Shown in pieces: positions 36,905 through 61,101 of a DNA stretch of 64,000 nucleotides (positions are counted from its first letter, which is position 1; each line of letters opens with the position of its first letter). The translations under genes and the position numbers were made by a program. The notes beneath the pieces are model-generated. The model saw only the letters and a list, made by a program, of their open reading frames with translations. It was not told the origin of the DNA and did no database searches. Source of the stretch: Thunnus maccoyii (lineage: Eukaryota > Chordata > Actinopteri > Scombriformes > Scombridae); the NCBI RefSeq assembly GCF_910596095.1, contig NC_056544.1, forward strand, positions 10,711,155-10,775,154, written 5' to 3'.

Positions 36905-37250
36905 AATAATATACTTTATTTGTATAGCACCTTACATACATGAAATGCAGCTCAAGCGACTTTGCATAAATTGCATAAAAACACCAAGTATGTAGGTGCT
37001 AAACTGCTTCTTTGCCACTGACGCATGTTTGTGGCAAACAGGGTCTGACCTATTTCTTAGGTGGAAAAATCCAGTTTTGGTGTCACAGTCAATGTGTTTT
37101 ATAAAATTCAGGTCATGATATGGTAACAGCCAGATGTTTTGCCTCTGATTGAACCAGTTTTCAGACCACATACAGTATAATTCTATCTTTCTTTGATTCC
37201 TTACTTCTGTTTTGTTCTCATTTAATTTCAAATAGTTGTTAGTCATCCAA
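36905..37250 (-). mobile_element. 3' fragment of an L2-like LINE
   Basis: Minus-strand translation at 36932-37246 contains MTNNYLKLNENKTE followed by DCDTKTGFFHLRN. Both are recognisable decayed blocks of the conserved region downstream of the reverse transcriptase in fish L2-like elements. The plus-strand sequence at 36905-36955 is the reverse complement of a typical tail (GTGCTATACAAATAAAGTAT). The copy is short and 5'-truncated. Confidence 0.7.
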
Positions 37251-39012
37251 GATGTGATACTCTTGAAGCAGTCAGTTAATCTACTTATGTTGTTTTGGAT
37301 AAATATGCCTGTTGGGTGGCTTTTCCTTGTCTGTGCTCAGAGGTCGGTATGCTCTCTCTCTCTTTCAGAGCCTACAGTGTTACTTAGATCAGATGTGACA
37401 ACAGCAAAATTGTCACTTTTTCCAATCTCCACTCCAGCATTGAGATTTAATCATGTCATAAAAGGTGTTTGGTTTGGAGGCAGAGCATCAGTAGGCTGCT
37501 GTATGCTGGAAATGGTGAAGTGAGTGATTACCTACATGCGTGTGAGGGGCGCTGTTCATATTTACTCTTCCTCACCACAGGTTTCAATGTTTACTGGATA
37601 TACTCTCTTTGTGTGTGTCTGTTTGTGTGCGGTAGAAGGTTTATTGCTGAGTATGTGTGGATGTGGGTGTTGCTACTGGAGACAGAAGGCAAACTAACCC
37701 ACCAGCTTTCTCCTCACTCTAATGTAGTGGGGGTGGGAGGTCGAACATAACAGCTTGCATGAGCTGACAGATCATTCCAGGCTGCTGTGACTGATCCTGT
37801 TAGTTATTCTCAGCATTTCAGCATTTTTGTTTGGTTAATCAAGTTAACATTTTTTTAGGCTTGTTCATCCATTTAGTTTTTTTGCTCTCCTTTTCTTTTG
37901 CTTTCTGTATGTGATGAACCCTTTCTGGTTTAGTGGATGTGGTTTGCTCAGCAGTATGCTGCGTGTCATTTAGCTAAGTTCCCACACCGACCTTTCTAAT
38001 TTCAATACATGTTATCACAGAAACAGGAGCAGTTTTCACTTCTCAATGGACGCAGCTGATGACGATGTTTTAACCACTTTACCTCTGACTGTCAGAATTT
38101 GTATTTGACTCTTCAACAAGAAGTAAGAAAGTACATTTATTTAAGTTCTGTATTACTTACCTAAAACATCTGTTTTCAATTTTATCTTTCGAGGGTTTTT
38201 TTAAAATTCCAAACAAAAAATTGGTGTGTTTTGTTCTGACCTGAAAATTGAAGTATTAAGAGGAAATAAAACATGATCTGCTTGGCACACAGTGAGTCTT
38301 TGTATAGATAAATCTTAATACTTTTTTTTTTTTTAATTTTCACTCTACATTGTTTTAAAGTGCACAGCAATCAACTCAACACTGTTTTAAGTGCAAAATG
38401 CTGCACAGATAACTTTAAAATCAGAGTACAACAAATATAGCCACATTCAGGAGTCTTATATTCAAATGTTTGTATTAAATATTCCAATAAATGTACACTA
38501 TACAACCTGACAACAGTTCAAACATCAATCCTGGTGCCCATATACTTGGCAGCACACCAAACATCTCTGTACAAGAGAAGAAATGACTGTGAGGTTTAAA
38601 ATAAGACCTTCTAAGAATCAACTAGAGGTCATTCAGGTTAACTTACAGATCTCTAAGAAGACTGAACAATCCGGCGACAATAAAAATCCACCCTCATTAA
38701 AGGAAGGAAGAGTAGGCTGTTGTTAATACTTTGGATTTTCTGTTAATATCCAGTACACACATTAAGGCACAATATCTCACAATATGCTGGTACGCATCAA
38801 TTTTTACTGTCACTTAATGTATTGCACAAAAACCATGTTTTACATGCTTTACTTCCCAGCATGGCTTGCAGTCATAGAGGTAACAATTTCAACATTTCCC
38901 CTTCTGACAACATTTGTAATGCAGCAATAACGCAATCTGAGACAGGAAATTTGTACACACTTTGTTTTGTTTGGTTTTTTTTTTGCTGATGATACCTTAC
39001 TTATTGTACGTT

Positions 39013-39470
39013 AACTTAAAGTCCTCATCCACTCAAAAATATGTTTTTCTTCTTGTTCCCACAGTTGGATGTTTGACTGTCACTGTGCAGAATGATGTAC
39101 AGTATGTGCAGAGTTGTTTTCACATATATCAGTTGGAAGTGGAAGGTTTTTTCAGTTCTCAAATATTTAGGGGTGGGCCTACAAGCGGGATTTATGACAT
39201 TAGAACAAGTTTGGAAGCCAATCTTGGTCCAATATTCAATTTACACAAATGTGATGTGGAAACTTGAAGCCTCCAGTGCACAAACACTGAGAGTGGACTT
39301 TTAAGTGAAGTAAGAGATGTCTTGTGTAGCAGGAAAACTTCTGAAATGAAATATATATTCATATATTCATATTCATAGATTCTAATGAGGAAGAAGGAGT
39401 AGATTTTAAAGATTTAATGCTTTTTTGTGTAAAAAAACCCCCCATAATACACACATTATTGTTCCAAGCA
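39013..39470 (-). mobile_element. MITE-like element, copy 2 (inverted relative to copy 1)
   Basis: The reverse complement aligns with 30726-31230 over several hundred bases. Its left end (CTTAAAGTCCTCATCCACTC followed by AAAAATATGTTTT) resembles the opposite end of copy 1, which defines imperfect terminal inverted repeats. Open frames at 38962-39304 lie within it and are not genes. Confidence 0.6.
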
Positions 39471-40859
39471 CAGTTACTACCACTAAAGTACATGAATACT
39501 TCACCACTGAACACACTGGACTCTTGCTGCTTTAGAACTACGAAGAAGTGAGGATTTTGAAGTTGCATACATAGCATGCATAGAAAACCAGAGCAGTCAT
39601 ACTGTACTGTTAGAGGCTGGCGTGTGTGCCTATTTGATCTCAAGGTAGATTTTAACCACAATGGCACACACACACACACACACAAGAGTTGTGGGGGAAA
39701 ACAGGCTGTCTGCCACCCAAGATAACCACAGCTGGCAATGTGCTGGCTGACATTATCAAGTAAAACATATGCAGAGTGTACTGTGCAATAAAACAAACTA
39801 TGTATAAAGTGACAAGATCCTTGTTTGCTCATTGTATCATCAGGATGTTGGCACTGTGGGTTGTGCTGCTTTGCTGAATCAGAAGAAGAGGGTAAAACCT
39901 GCCTGAACAGCACTGCCATGGACACACAGAACCAAGTCAGGTTCAAACATGTACGGGTTTGATTGTATTCCTTTGTTCTTACCAACTAAACTCGTCATGC
40001 TTCTTCAACTGCAATTCAACCTACAAAATGTGATCTGTTCTGGTTAGAATTCAGTATTTTAAATCTACAGATGTTTTTAACCTGAGGGTCAGACTGATGG
40101 ACAATACAGGTTATCTGTGTCCGTGTCCTTGACAGCTTCCTTCATAACATTGATGGTGACAAATGCCTCTCTATACCAGTCACCAAGGAGCTGTTCAATC
40201 CTTATCTGACTGCCTGCACACCCAGGAGCTCAAACAATACCTTTGACATGGACTAGGAAATCTATAAGTCTCTACTTGTCCTTGTCGACCAGTGTTAACT
40301 AGTCCTACACACCTATGTATAGTCAGTTTTTCCATTCTTACTGGCAGTCGTGCAGGATAAGATTAAAACTTAATGATCCATGTGGGGAGACTGGATAAAG
40401 CTCCACAATCTAGACCATTTATTGAAACTTGCAAATCAAATGTGGAGGTTATCAGGCTAACTCCTCATCAAGAGAAGAAGCTGATATTGAGTATCCAAAG
40501 CAGAACCTGGTCAAACTCTCTTTGGGTGGAGTTTTCGTGGACTTCATGGAGCAGAGGAGTCTGCCCAATCAAGTTTTATCAAGAGGAGTGGCGCAGTTTG
40601 CCTCGATACGATGGAAAACAAGCATTAATGGTTGACATTGTTGAAAGGTCATTGTTATTTCCTCCCACAGTACTCCACAATCACCAAGCTGCAGCCCACT
40701 GTTTCTGACCTTTCCCTCATTAAACTCAGTCTTTATACAGAAAAAGGTGGGAGTGGGTATCCTAGTTACTGTTTCAATGACAATCCAAGGTTATATCAGC
40801 CATTTGCTTCTGAGCCTGGAGCTTGTGGGATTTGAGTGACCATTGTGGTCTGCTCTTAG

Positions 40860-40982
40860 TGACCCCCACAGTCCCTGCTCTGTGTCATGAGCAACTTTGT
40901 TGACCCTCCATGTCTAAAACCCCTGAGGCAAATTTGTGATTTGTGATATTTGGCTGTACAGATAAAATTGACTTGACTTGAC
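40860..40982 (+). repeat. Retroelement-type 3' tail
   Basis: The stretch ends with GGCTGTACAGATAAAATTGA followed by CTTGACTTGACA. This is the simple-repeat tail pattern of degraded fish LINE/SINE copies (GGCTATACAAATAAAATTGA-type). The upstream body is too decayed to identify. Confidence 0.5.
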
Positions 40983-41272
40983 AATTTAACAAAAGAAGAA
41001 AAACTTGAATAAAGACCTTTGCCCTTCAGTCTGAAATGAGCAATTTTAAAAATTTAAATCAGGATATCAGATCAAAGTAAACAAGTTTATGAATCTGAAC
41101 AGATATTGTAAGTATTATAACTGTTTTTGATATTCGATGATACGGACACATTTGTGTCACTTCCAAAAAAGTATTGAGGTTAGGTAGTGAACCCTAGTTT
41201 TCTAATGAATACTTTAAATCTTAAGTACTAGTCATTTTGCTGCTCCATGTGCAACAGGTCAGAATTTGATTC

Positions 41273-41984
41273 CAACATTTTGGGTAAATTCACTTTCTTA
41301 CGAAGAGTTAGAGAAAAGATTGCTAACTGTTAGCTTAGCTTAATTTAGCTTAGCATAAAGACTGGAAACAGGAGGAAACAGAGAAAGCGGCTCTTTCTAA
41401 AGGTAACAAAATTCTTCTAACATGTTAGTCAGTGAACTTTAGAGGTGCTGGTATGAGGATTTTGTTACCTTTGGACTAGGGCTGGGCGATATGAACAAAA
41501 TCAAATATCACAATATTTTTTACCCAATACCTTGATATCGATATTGCAACAATATTGTAGGGATGATTATTGGTGCTTTCACAAAATATTTAAACTTTTT
41601 GATAAATAATAATCAGTAATGTGGACATAATGACTAAGTGGGTAAAGGCAAATACTAGAACTGCTAGAATAGTCTGGTAAGTTCAGAAAGTTACATCACC
41701 TTACTGTAATGCAGCCTTTAAAACCAGGAAAAGACAAAACTCCATATCATGATATTACGATATTCAAAATCTAAGACGATATCTACTCTCATATCACAAT
41801 ATCAATATGATATCGATATATCGCCCAGTCCTACTTTGGAAAGAGTCAGGCTGTTGTCCCATTTCCAGTCTTGGTGCTCAGCTAACTGGAACAAACTGGT
41901 TCCAGTTTCATAGTGAACACAGAGACATAAAATTGTTATCTAACTCTTAAGAGGAAAGCAAATATGTGTATTTCTCAAAATGTC
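41273..41984. mobile_element. Foldback (long inverted-repeat) element, interrupted by a MITE
   Basis: The left arm (about 41273-41420) runs from ACATTTTGGGTAAATTCACT through TTAGCTTAGCATAAAGACTG. It pairs imperfectly with the right arm after the nested MITE (41834-41984), which carries CCAGTCTTGGTGCTCAGCTAAC and ends TTTCTCAAAATGT. Internally, AAAGGTAACAAAAT (left) faces ATTTTGTTACCTTT (right, 41459-41472). I recall this sequence class as a very common percomorph repeat. Confidence 0.6.
41477..41833. mobile_element. hAT-type MITE with 8-bp target-site duplication
   Basis: Terminal inverted repeats are clear: TAGGGCTGGGCGATAT at the left and ATATCGCCCAGTCCTA at the right. The 357 bp body is AT-rich and non-coding, with several ATATCG/CGATAT words. 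It is flanked by CTTTGGAC (41469-41476) and CTTTGGAA (41834-41841). This near-perfect 8-bp duplication is the hallmark length for the hAT superfamily. No transposase is encoded. Confidence 0.85.
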
Positions 41985-44076
41985 TTCACTTATACTTAAG
42001 GTTTGTTATAATGTTGTAACATCCTGTAAACAACCCCACAGGGCTTCTCCAGGCAAACTTCAATTTATTGTTTGTTAATTTATATTGCCTTCACATCCTG
42101 ATTGTTCACTGGGGGAACGTTTCTGCTTCATTTCTCTTCCCTTAATATATTTTGGTGGCATCACATCTTACAGTATAAGCCTCTGATGATAAGACTCTAA
42201 TCCATTTTAGGTTGGTTGTATTGTCGCTGAGGATGTGCATCAGTCAGCTGTCAGTGTGGGCCACAATGGGGCTCAGGACAGCCATTCAGCCTGCATGTTA
42301 CTTCCTGTTGAATGATAAAGACCCCCAGTCTGGCACCAGCGAGCTCCCAGTGCCCACAGATAAACAAATGAGTTCAGAGGGGTGAAGCAGCCTCCTCACT
42401 TGTGACATAATAGGAGATAAATCAATATTATAAAAAAACAATAACTTTATATGCAGAAAATGGATGGAGGAAACTGTTGATCCCAGGGGATGAAAGCCAC
42501 AAAGACGATGGCACAGATGTTTCCTCCTTTTACTGATCTGTTCAGCTCATCTCGTCAAATCTGATTTGAATGTAATTTTACTTGAAGCGAGCTACTGTGG
42601 CATACACACACATCAACTAACATCAGACAAATGAGGAGACACGAATATCACATGTTTTGTTTTGGTTGTTTGATGTTGTGGTGTGTGATCACTTGACCAG
42701 GTGTTGAAGTCTTCCATATTTAATGAAACACAAACACTGGGACCTTTACACTGATGATTACAAGCTGCTTTAACTTGCATTATGGACAAACTGATGCCAC
42801 ATACAGGCCAACAATAACTTTAGGAAAGTTTTAGATTACAATGTTCCGCAAAACATGATGAAATGATGTGTGAGAACAGTTTACCACCCAATCCTACTTC
42901 CTTCCAAGCGGTGAAATCCACAAATACTTTCATCAGCATCAGCAGCAACATGTTGTTTTACTGCTAATGTGTTTCCTCATCCTAGATCCTGCATCCATCT
43001 GATAAAAGCAGAAGTGGGCAGAAGAAGGTTTGAAATTCTGTTCTTCATCACGTAGCAGAGGAGGAGGATTTTCTTCACACGGCTAAATTCTCAGAAAAAA
43101 AACAACTCATGAATTCAGCTGAATTGCAAGACGGTTCCTGTTTAGTTGGAAAATTCACTGACAGGCAAACCAGATGTCCTTTTCAAATAAGTATATTTAA
43201 TAACCTGCTTTAATTACATTTAATTACCTGCCGCGGCATTTCAGAGTGGCTTTCAAGTCCGCGCCTGTATATGGTTTTACTTCTGCAGGATATATACACA
43301 TTGTCATCCTTGTGTGCATAACACTCATGGATAAACACACACGTTTGCTCCACAGCCTTCTGCAGGAAGAGGTAGAGGCTGGGTGTGACCAGTGCGAGCA
43401 TGCCTTCAGGTTTGAACTGGGATTTACTGGGCGGTGCAGCAGGTTCTGTGCAGAGTGGTAACAAAGGGCAGATCTGGAGTAAATTATGTGCCTGGTCTGG
43501 GTTTAATGATATCGTGCTCATCAGAGTCAACATTTTCACTTCCTCTCTTACTGGTATTTGTCGTATCTAATGTCTGCAGACATGTTTTTTGAAGCTGTGC
43601 AGTGATCTAAAACTGAAATCCTCTTTAAAATCCAAACATATATGTCAGCTGGGTCAACCCCAAAACTAATTAATCAGTTTTCTATGCAGCCAGTGCCACT
43701 GTTTCTTATAGTTTTTCATAATAATTATATTGGCTTGGCTCTGCAGGAAATCAAAGGGAGGCACCTTTTTCCTCAGTTTTAATCCCGGGATTCCTTACAG
43801 CAAACAGATACGCTGTTGATTCAGCTTCATGAAGAAAGCATAACTTCTTGAACTTTGTTCCTCTTCATCTGAGCCCTTTGCAAACAACATGGAGAACGGA
43901 GTCAAGCTCGCCAAGCACAAGAAGCCACACGCTTGAAAACCAGATGAGAGCCTCAATTATGACAAACAAATTCAACTGCATCTGAGAAGAAAACCTCCTT
44001 GGTTCACAGAAGCATCTTTATCGTTGTCGCCACTATCGACCAATCAGGGTTTCTCTTCTCAGACAGACCACACACT

Positions 44077-44137
44077 CCTCCTTCTCCTCCTCCTCCTCTT
44101 CTTCTTCCTCCTCCTCCTCCTCCTCCTCTTCCTCCTC
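44077..44137 (+). repeat. CTC/CTT-rich triplet tract
   Basis: A pyrimidine-only stretch of CTC and CTT triplets lies just upstream of the candidate 5' exon of the gelsolin-family gene. It could act in the promoter, but that is speculation. Open frames over it are low-complexity artefacts. Confidence 0.85.
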
Positions 44138-44149
44138 CAAAACACATTA

Positions 44150-44244
44150 AAACATAAAGACGACCTGATCTCGGCTCACTCCCGCATCTACAGCCTCCAT
44201 CAGCGGTTCTGCTCCTCTCTCCTGTGTGATTCATCTTGCAAACT
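44150..44244 (+). other. Candidate 5' non-coding exon of the gelsolin-family gene
   Basis: A good donor (GTGAGT at 44245) ends a G/C-balanced stretch downstream of the CTC tract. The first coding exon has an acceptor (CTCAG at 46618-46622) only seven bases before its ATG, so at least one upstream non-coding exon must exist. This is the best candidate seen, and its start is undefined. Confidence 0.35.
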
Positions 44245-44678
44245 GTGAGTTCACTTCTTTTAGTAGTCGTGCGTTCACGCTGTGCCACTTTTTTTTGGAC
44301 TTTGGCACAGGCGGTATATCTGACGAGCTTATAAATCGTGCAGGATTTATTATTTAATAAAAGCTGCACAACTCGCATTGTGAACTATGTTGGTGATCGC
44401 TGTGTTTATTTTTGCTCTTGTGTAGCGGATTCAGGTAATAATTGTAATGCTTGAGGTGATTGTAATTCCAGATGTTGAGAGCTGTATTCGCTTCCCTCAG
44501 CAACAGCGTTTTTCCACAGCTGCCAGTGAAAGGACGGCAATAAGTAGCAACTAGAAGACGCGTTTGGATTAGTTTTAGTGGCAAATTGCATTGCTTGTCA
44601 TGAGGTAAATGCAAAGTTATACCTTGAGAGCGAAGAGCCATTTAGAAGTGCAGGAAGTGACTGTTTGGATGTTATGTA

Positions 44679-44739
44679 ATAAAAAAAAAAAAAAGAAAAA
44701 AAAAGAAAGAAAGAAAGAAAGAAAGAAAGAAAAAAAAAT
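44679..44739 (+). repeat. A-rich (AAAG)n repeat
   Basis: A poly-A stretch grades into seven or so AAAG units and back to poly-A. A short AAAT run follows at about 44813-44831. Confidence 0.9.
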
Positions 44740-46629
44740 GGAGTTGTCCAAAATGTGAAAGCAAAATGAATGAAAACAATAATTCTCTTATTCTTTACAG
44801 ATGTTTTTCCCCAAATAAATAAATAAATAAACTGACATGTAGTTGATTATTCAGCAGAGGAAAAGCAGAGCTGCAGATGAGATGAAGTCATTAGAGATGC
44901 TCTTCCCAGCAGACCTGCAGCATTATGTCACATCACTGTTATTAACTCTGGTCTCTAGACAGCATTTGTTCATTAATGTAAGTGGACTGAAGGTTTGTCC
45001 ATGATGCAGCACTTATTGATCAGACTGTTACAGGAAGCCAGTCTGGGTGTTTTTCTGCCCTGAAACCTGAGCTGCAGGCTGCTCATTAAACACACAGCTG
45101 AACAAACTCCACAATAATATTACTCCTTCAGGCGATGGAAATGATAGGTGATTGTTTAGATTATCTCCGGTTGGTGTGGTTTGCAGGTTTTTATTAATCA
45201 GTGTGATGTTTGATATCGAACTGCAAACAATACGTCATGCACATCGAGCAGCAAGATGTGGTTGCAGTGTGTGGATCATAGATGTATAGTATGGAGTTTA
45301 TACCCTGTGTATGGACATTAACAGTGTTGTGTCATCACAGTCAACATCAGCTTTCACTGCAGCAATAATCCCAGTGCCACACTGATTTGTAATCTGGTTC
45401 TTGTGTAATCGGGGAAAACAGTAATCTGCATAATCTTGCAACCTTGGTGGTTCAAAGGCTCACTCTCATCACAATTTTAAGTTTATTTTTTTTAGAGTGA
45501 ACTTCCTCTGCGTCAGTGATGCTGAGGAATTATACTGGAATGTGCCACAGTTATTTCAGGGGATTAATTTATTGGAGCAGTCTGCAGTCGAGCGCATACA
45601 GTAGTAATAAGATTTTGTGTTCACTCCATATCAGCAATGAAAAAAACAAAACAGGTAGTTTAAAAAATGTATGTCATGCACGTTGAGTTGTTTTAATACT
45701 GATACAATTGTCCTCTCAGTTGTTTGCAGAAGTGTTATTAACTGATTAAATACACACAGTACAAGCTTCCTCTATCAGTGTGGTTTCAGTTATTAAAAAC
45801 GTACCCATACTTTGTTTCAAACGGTGTTACAGGTTTTATCGGCTTTATTTTCAGAAGTGAGATCAGGTATAGGTTAAGCTAGAACAGTAAGGTTAGCTAA
45901 GGTTAAATTAGGTTGAGTGTTTTCTCACTTTCAAACACCTGTGTGACAATTTATAAATTGTTCTTTGGAGTTCAACATGAACACGATCCGACAGACTAAG
46001 GCTCAAGGCAACTTCAAATATGATCTCCGTACTTTTCATAAAAATCTGCTTTGTTTTTGGTGATGCATTAATAAGAAATTCCACAGTGTTTTTAAAGGGT
46101 TTTACTGCTATAGGGAATTTCTCAATCTGTACTTAAAAAAGAAAGATGGCTTTTACACTGTCATAAATGTCAATCAATGATTAATGATACAATTTATGTA
46201 AGAAAACCCCTCCAATGGCTACTGCATCTTAGTAATTAACATATTTGACAGCGGCAGCAGTAGATGTCAAATAACAGGTTTAAGAACTAGTTTATCTGGT
46301 TTACACTTTACACTCAAAGCCCAAATATAGAAAGAGGCCTCATTTCAAGATAACATGTATTTATAACCACTGTGGGCTGTTTCCCACAACTCTACCAAAG
46401 CATGTCCTGTTAAGTACGTCAGCTCAAAAAAACATCACCATTATATTTGCATATGCTGTTCAATGCATCTCTCTCGTCCTCTGTGACTTTAGGATTTTGC
46501 AGAAAAACTTTGCATTGCAAAAACATTAAAATCACTCCTTGTCTTTCTCTGTCTGCATCTCCATATTGCTCTCCCCTCCTCGTTCTTCCTCTCGTTTCCT
46601 GCCATCTGTTCTTCTCTCTCAGAGCCATC

Positions 46630-58251
<11,622 letters not shown>

Positions 58252-58930
58252 ACACCAAAGTCCAGACTCTTTCTTCTGCTCTGACTCCTTACCTATCCAG
58301 CACTTCCTATTGCCATGTTGTTTATTTTTATCTCCGATCCGTAAGTGCCAAAACCAAAATGTTATCACCGGTAATCAGGTTGAACGGCTGCTTCTATGCC
58401 TTGGTCATGCTGCAGTGCGGCAGATGCATCACATCAGTATTCATATGATTTCCTCTTGTAACATTATCTTTAATTGATAGAAGTAGTTTATTGATCTGTT
58501 GCATCCAACAGCTTGTTGCCTTCACATCTTCATCTGAGGCTCTAATTTGAATAAGAACTTGGATAAAAGGAAAGGAAGCCATTTTAGGCAGCTGGATATA
58601 TTCTCTGTTTCTCTCTGCTTTCTGTCATTGCAGTACATTAATGTCAAGAGGACACCATCATGCTTCCCTTTCTCTCTGTCTTCAGAGACATTTTTTCAGT
58701 TTACTTCATTGCTGCACTATGTCTACATGTGTTGTGTTTTATTGTTGGTACTGGAATGTTGGACACATACTAGCATGCTGCATTTTTTTTTTTATCATAC
58801 TCTGTGCTTGTGAATTTTAAAAGGTGTACAGTGATGTGTACGCATGTCAGTTGTATCAACTCTTTATTACTTGATCCTGAAATGCTCACATAGGTGGCTT
58901 TTAAATAAAACTCCCAAAATTTCAAACCTG
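58252..58930 (+). other. 3'UTR and poly(A) signal of the gelsolin-family gene
   Basis: AATAAA at 58904-58909 follows the TGA stop by about 650 bp. The open frames in between are not supported as genes. Confidence 0.6.
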
Positions 58931-60720
58931 TGCTTCGTATTTGAACATCTTCAAGACTGGTTTGTAAAAGAATCACATCCTCCCCAAATACCCATTCTGC
59001 ATACAGAAACTGTCAGTTTCTCTCTCTCTGTCTTTCTCTCGGGAAGAGAGAATGGGATCTAGTTGCAGCTCACAGCATCTGTCTAAGTAGGAAGAAGACA
59101 TGAAAGCAGAGTTCACAGCTGTGCCGTCCTTCAGGGTGTGCAGACACACAGGTTTCTTAGAGAAGAAACAGCAGCAACTATTACAACCTAAAAATGTCTA
59201 TTGCCTGCAATGCTACAATTGAGTAGAATGTAATCTAAATCTACATTATTCATAAGTACAAACTCAATGGACAGATGTTGTGAAATTGAAAAAAACCCCA
59301 ACAATTTAAGCAACACCTCTTAAAAGATGGCATTTGTATGATTTAATTTCAGAGGATGTGCGTCTGTACTAAATGTGACTAAGTATGCTTAGTCAGAGTA
59401 GCTTTAGTCACTGAAACATTCATATATCAACAGTTTGGAGTCCACAGACTGCCAAAGGTATTGTGTAATGAAAACCACTTTCAAGAACCCTAAAGAGAAA
59501 GATTTACCACTAACCAGGATCAACAGTGAGAAAAAAAATCCATCTACACATACTGTTGTATCTTAATATTCAGTTCTTAATATGATTTAATGAAATTTAA
59601 AAAAAAAATCCAATTCCAGCTGTTTCAATCTGGTTTCTTTTCAGCTTGGCTGGATTAACCTCTTATGGGGCTGCAGAGCAAACATGAAATATGGTATACA
59701 TGGTAACACTCTAGAGCTGAAAGGATTAAACAATTAATTTATTGACAAAAAAAATAATTGGTAACAATTTTGATAATTGATTATTTGTTTAATTTTTTTT
59801 AAAAATACAAAATGCCAAAAACGGACTAGTACCAACTTCACAAATGTGAATATTTGTTATATGTTATATATTATTTGTTTGCCATGATAGTATACTCAAC
59901 TAATCTTTGGGTTTTTGACTGATGATCAGACAAAACAAGTCATCTGAATATGTTAACATGGGCATCAGGTAGTAATGATCTGCATTTTTCACTATTTTCT
60001 GACATTTTATGCTAAACAATCAATTATTATTAAGAAAATAACTGTCAGACCTATTGGTTGCATCCCTATGAAAATAACCTTGCCCTCAGTTTTCTATGTG
60101 CCATTCGATAAAACACAACTTACCAACAAATGAGCACAATATAAGATAAAACAATTAAAGTCTTGAAACTAGATTTTGACACAGGGTCCTTCTTCAAGAC
60201 CAGAACCACAAGATGGAGGATGAAGGACCTGTCACAGTTGATGCTGTACTTCAGCGCTGCAATTTTCTAACACATTTGTGATTAAACAGATTAAGTGTGT
60301 GACATAAACCTGGGCTTTTGGGACCCCTGGGGATCCAGCTTTGCTTTTAAGGAGTCCTTGGAGTAGTCATATCAACTACTCTAAGAAAATCTTTAGCTCA
60401 GCTCCATCATCTGGTGGAAAATTTCAATTGAGGTAAGAAAATAAGGTCAAGACACAAAACCACACCAAGGGGCTGGTTCAGTCAGATGTGTTGTGGTCTG
60501 CAGTGGAGCTTTAAATCCTCTTTTAAATCCGTTACCTATTATAAAACAACACTCACACAAGTGTATCATGTTGCCACAAACTCAAAACTGCAAAATGTTG
60601 TAACACTGAAAATGACACACACATCAAATGCAGTAGCCATGTCTATTTTTTGATGTGAATCAAGAATAGCTTTTGAAGGACAATGTGTTGACGGGTATTG
60701 AGCACTAAACATGAGATGGG
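58931..60720. other. Intergenic DNA between the gelsolin-family gene and wls
   Basis: AT-rich sequence without a recognisable gene. One MITE-like repeat is present at 59713-60068. A CT-rich short run occurs near 59021-59040. Confidence 0.65.
59713..60068 (-). mobile_element. Teleost MITE-like repeat (GGATGCAACTAA-type family)
   Basis: The right end reads GGTTGCATCCCTA and the left AGAGCTGAAAGGATTAAACA. Internal words GATAATTGATTATTTG, TTTTCACTATTTTCTGACAT and GACAAAACAAGTCATCTGAA fit a widespread non-coding percomorph repeat as I recall it, here in reverse orientation. No protein is encoded. Confidence 0.6.
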
Positions 60721-61101
60721 ACCTCTAAAACCTTCCTTTAAATAGCCCTGCAGGCTGCGCCCGCACAACAGGCTATTACAGGCGTTCAATGACACGGTAA
60801 CCTGCATTACCAGCAGCCTCTATTGCAATGCGGCGGCGCTCCACAAACCTCTCCCCGCTCTGGTGTTGGCTGTTCGGGGGATAAAGCTGAGTGCTATTCG
60901 GTCATGTGATTCCTATTTTTTTTTCCTCCTCTTTTTCCTCCTTCGAAGTTGAAAGGCAGGAGCAGAGCGGTGGAGGGGGCCCAGCTCGACTTCATTACCG
61001 GCCGTTGATGCAGCGGATTCGTCTCTTTTCAGCCACATTATTGTTTTTTAGTCGCTCGGTGTGATTTTTTTTATTTTGAAAACTCCAACTTTTCCTTCAC
61101 T
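60721..61101 (+). promoter_or_regulatory. wls: wls promoter and 5'UTR
   Basis: The 380 bp before the wls start codon are G/C- and CG-richer than the flanks (for example ATGCGGCGGCGCTCC, ACCGGCCGTTGATGC). No clear TATA box sits at a definable start site. The exact transcription start cannot be set from the sequence. Confidence 0.5.

Larger units (their letters stand above)
36326..46629. other. Gene-poor interval with repeats and the upstream region of the gelsolin-like gene
   Basis: No multi-exon coding gene could be assembled on either strand across roughly 10 kb. The interval holds a LINE 3' fragment (36905-37250), MITE copy 2 (39013-39470), a short CA repeat near 39666-39682, a retroelement-type tail (40860-40982), a foldback element with a nested MITE (41273-41984), a CTC-rich tract (44077-44137), a candidate 5' exon (44150-44244) and an AAAG repeat (44679-44739). 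Isolated open frames such as 36441-36710, 40373-40708 and 43210-43539 match no family that I recognise. Confidence 0.6.

Noticed and set aside
40373..40835. Overlapping open frames that might be a gene or pseudogene
   Set aside because: No recognisable domain, no convincing splice structure, and located just upstream of a retroelement-type tail.
43210..43539. 109-codon minus-strand open frame, possible exon fragments
   Set aside because: Plausible codon composition in places, but no family match and no partner exons.
46447..46629. Longer in-frame N-terminus for the gelsolin-family gene starting at 46447
   Set aside because: The added residues are translated polypyrimidine tract and acceptor (TTCTCTCTCAG). 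The family N-terminus begins at the ATG at 46630.
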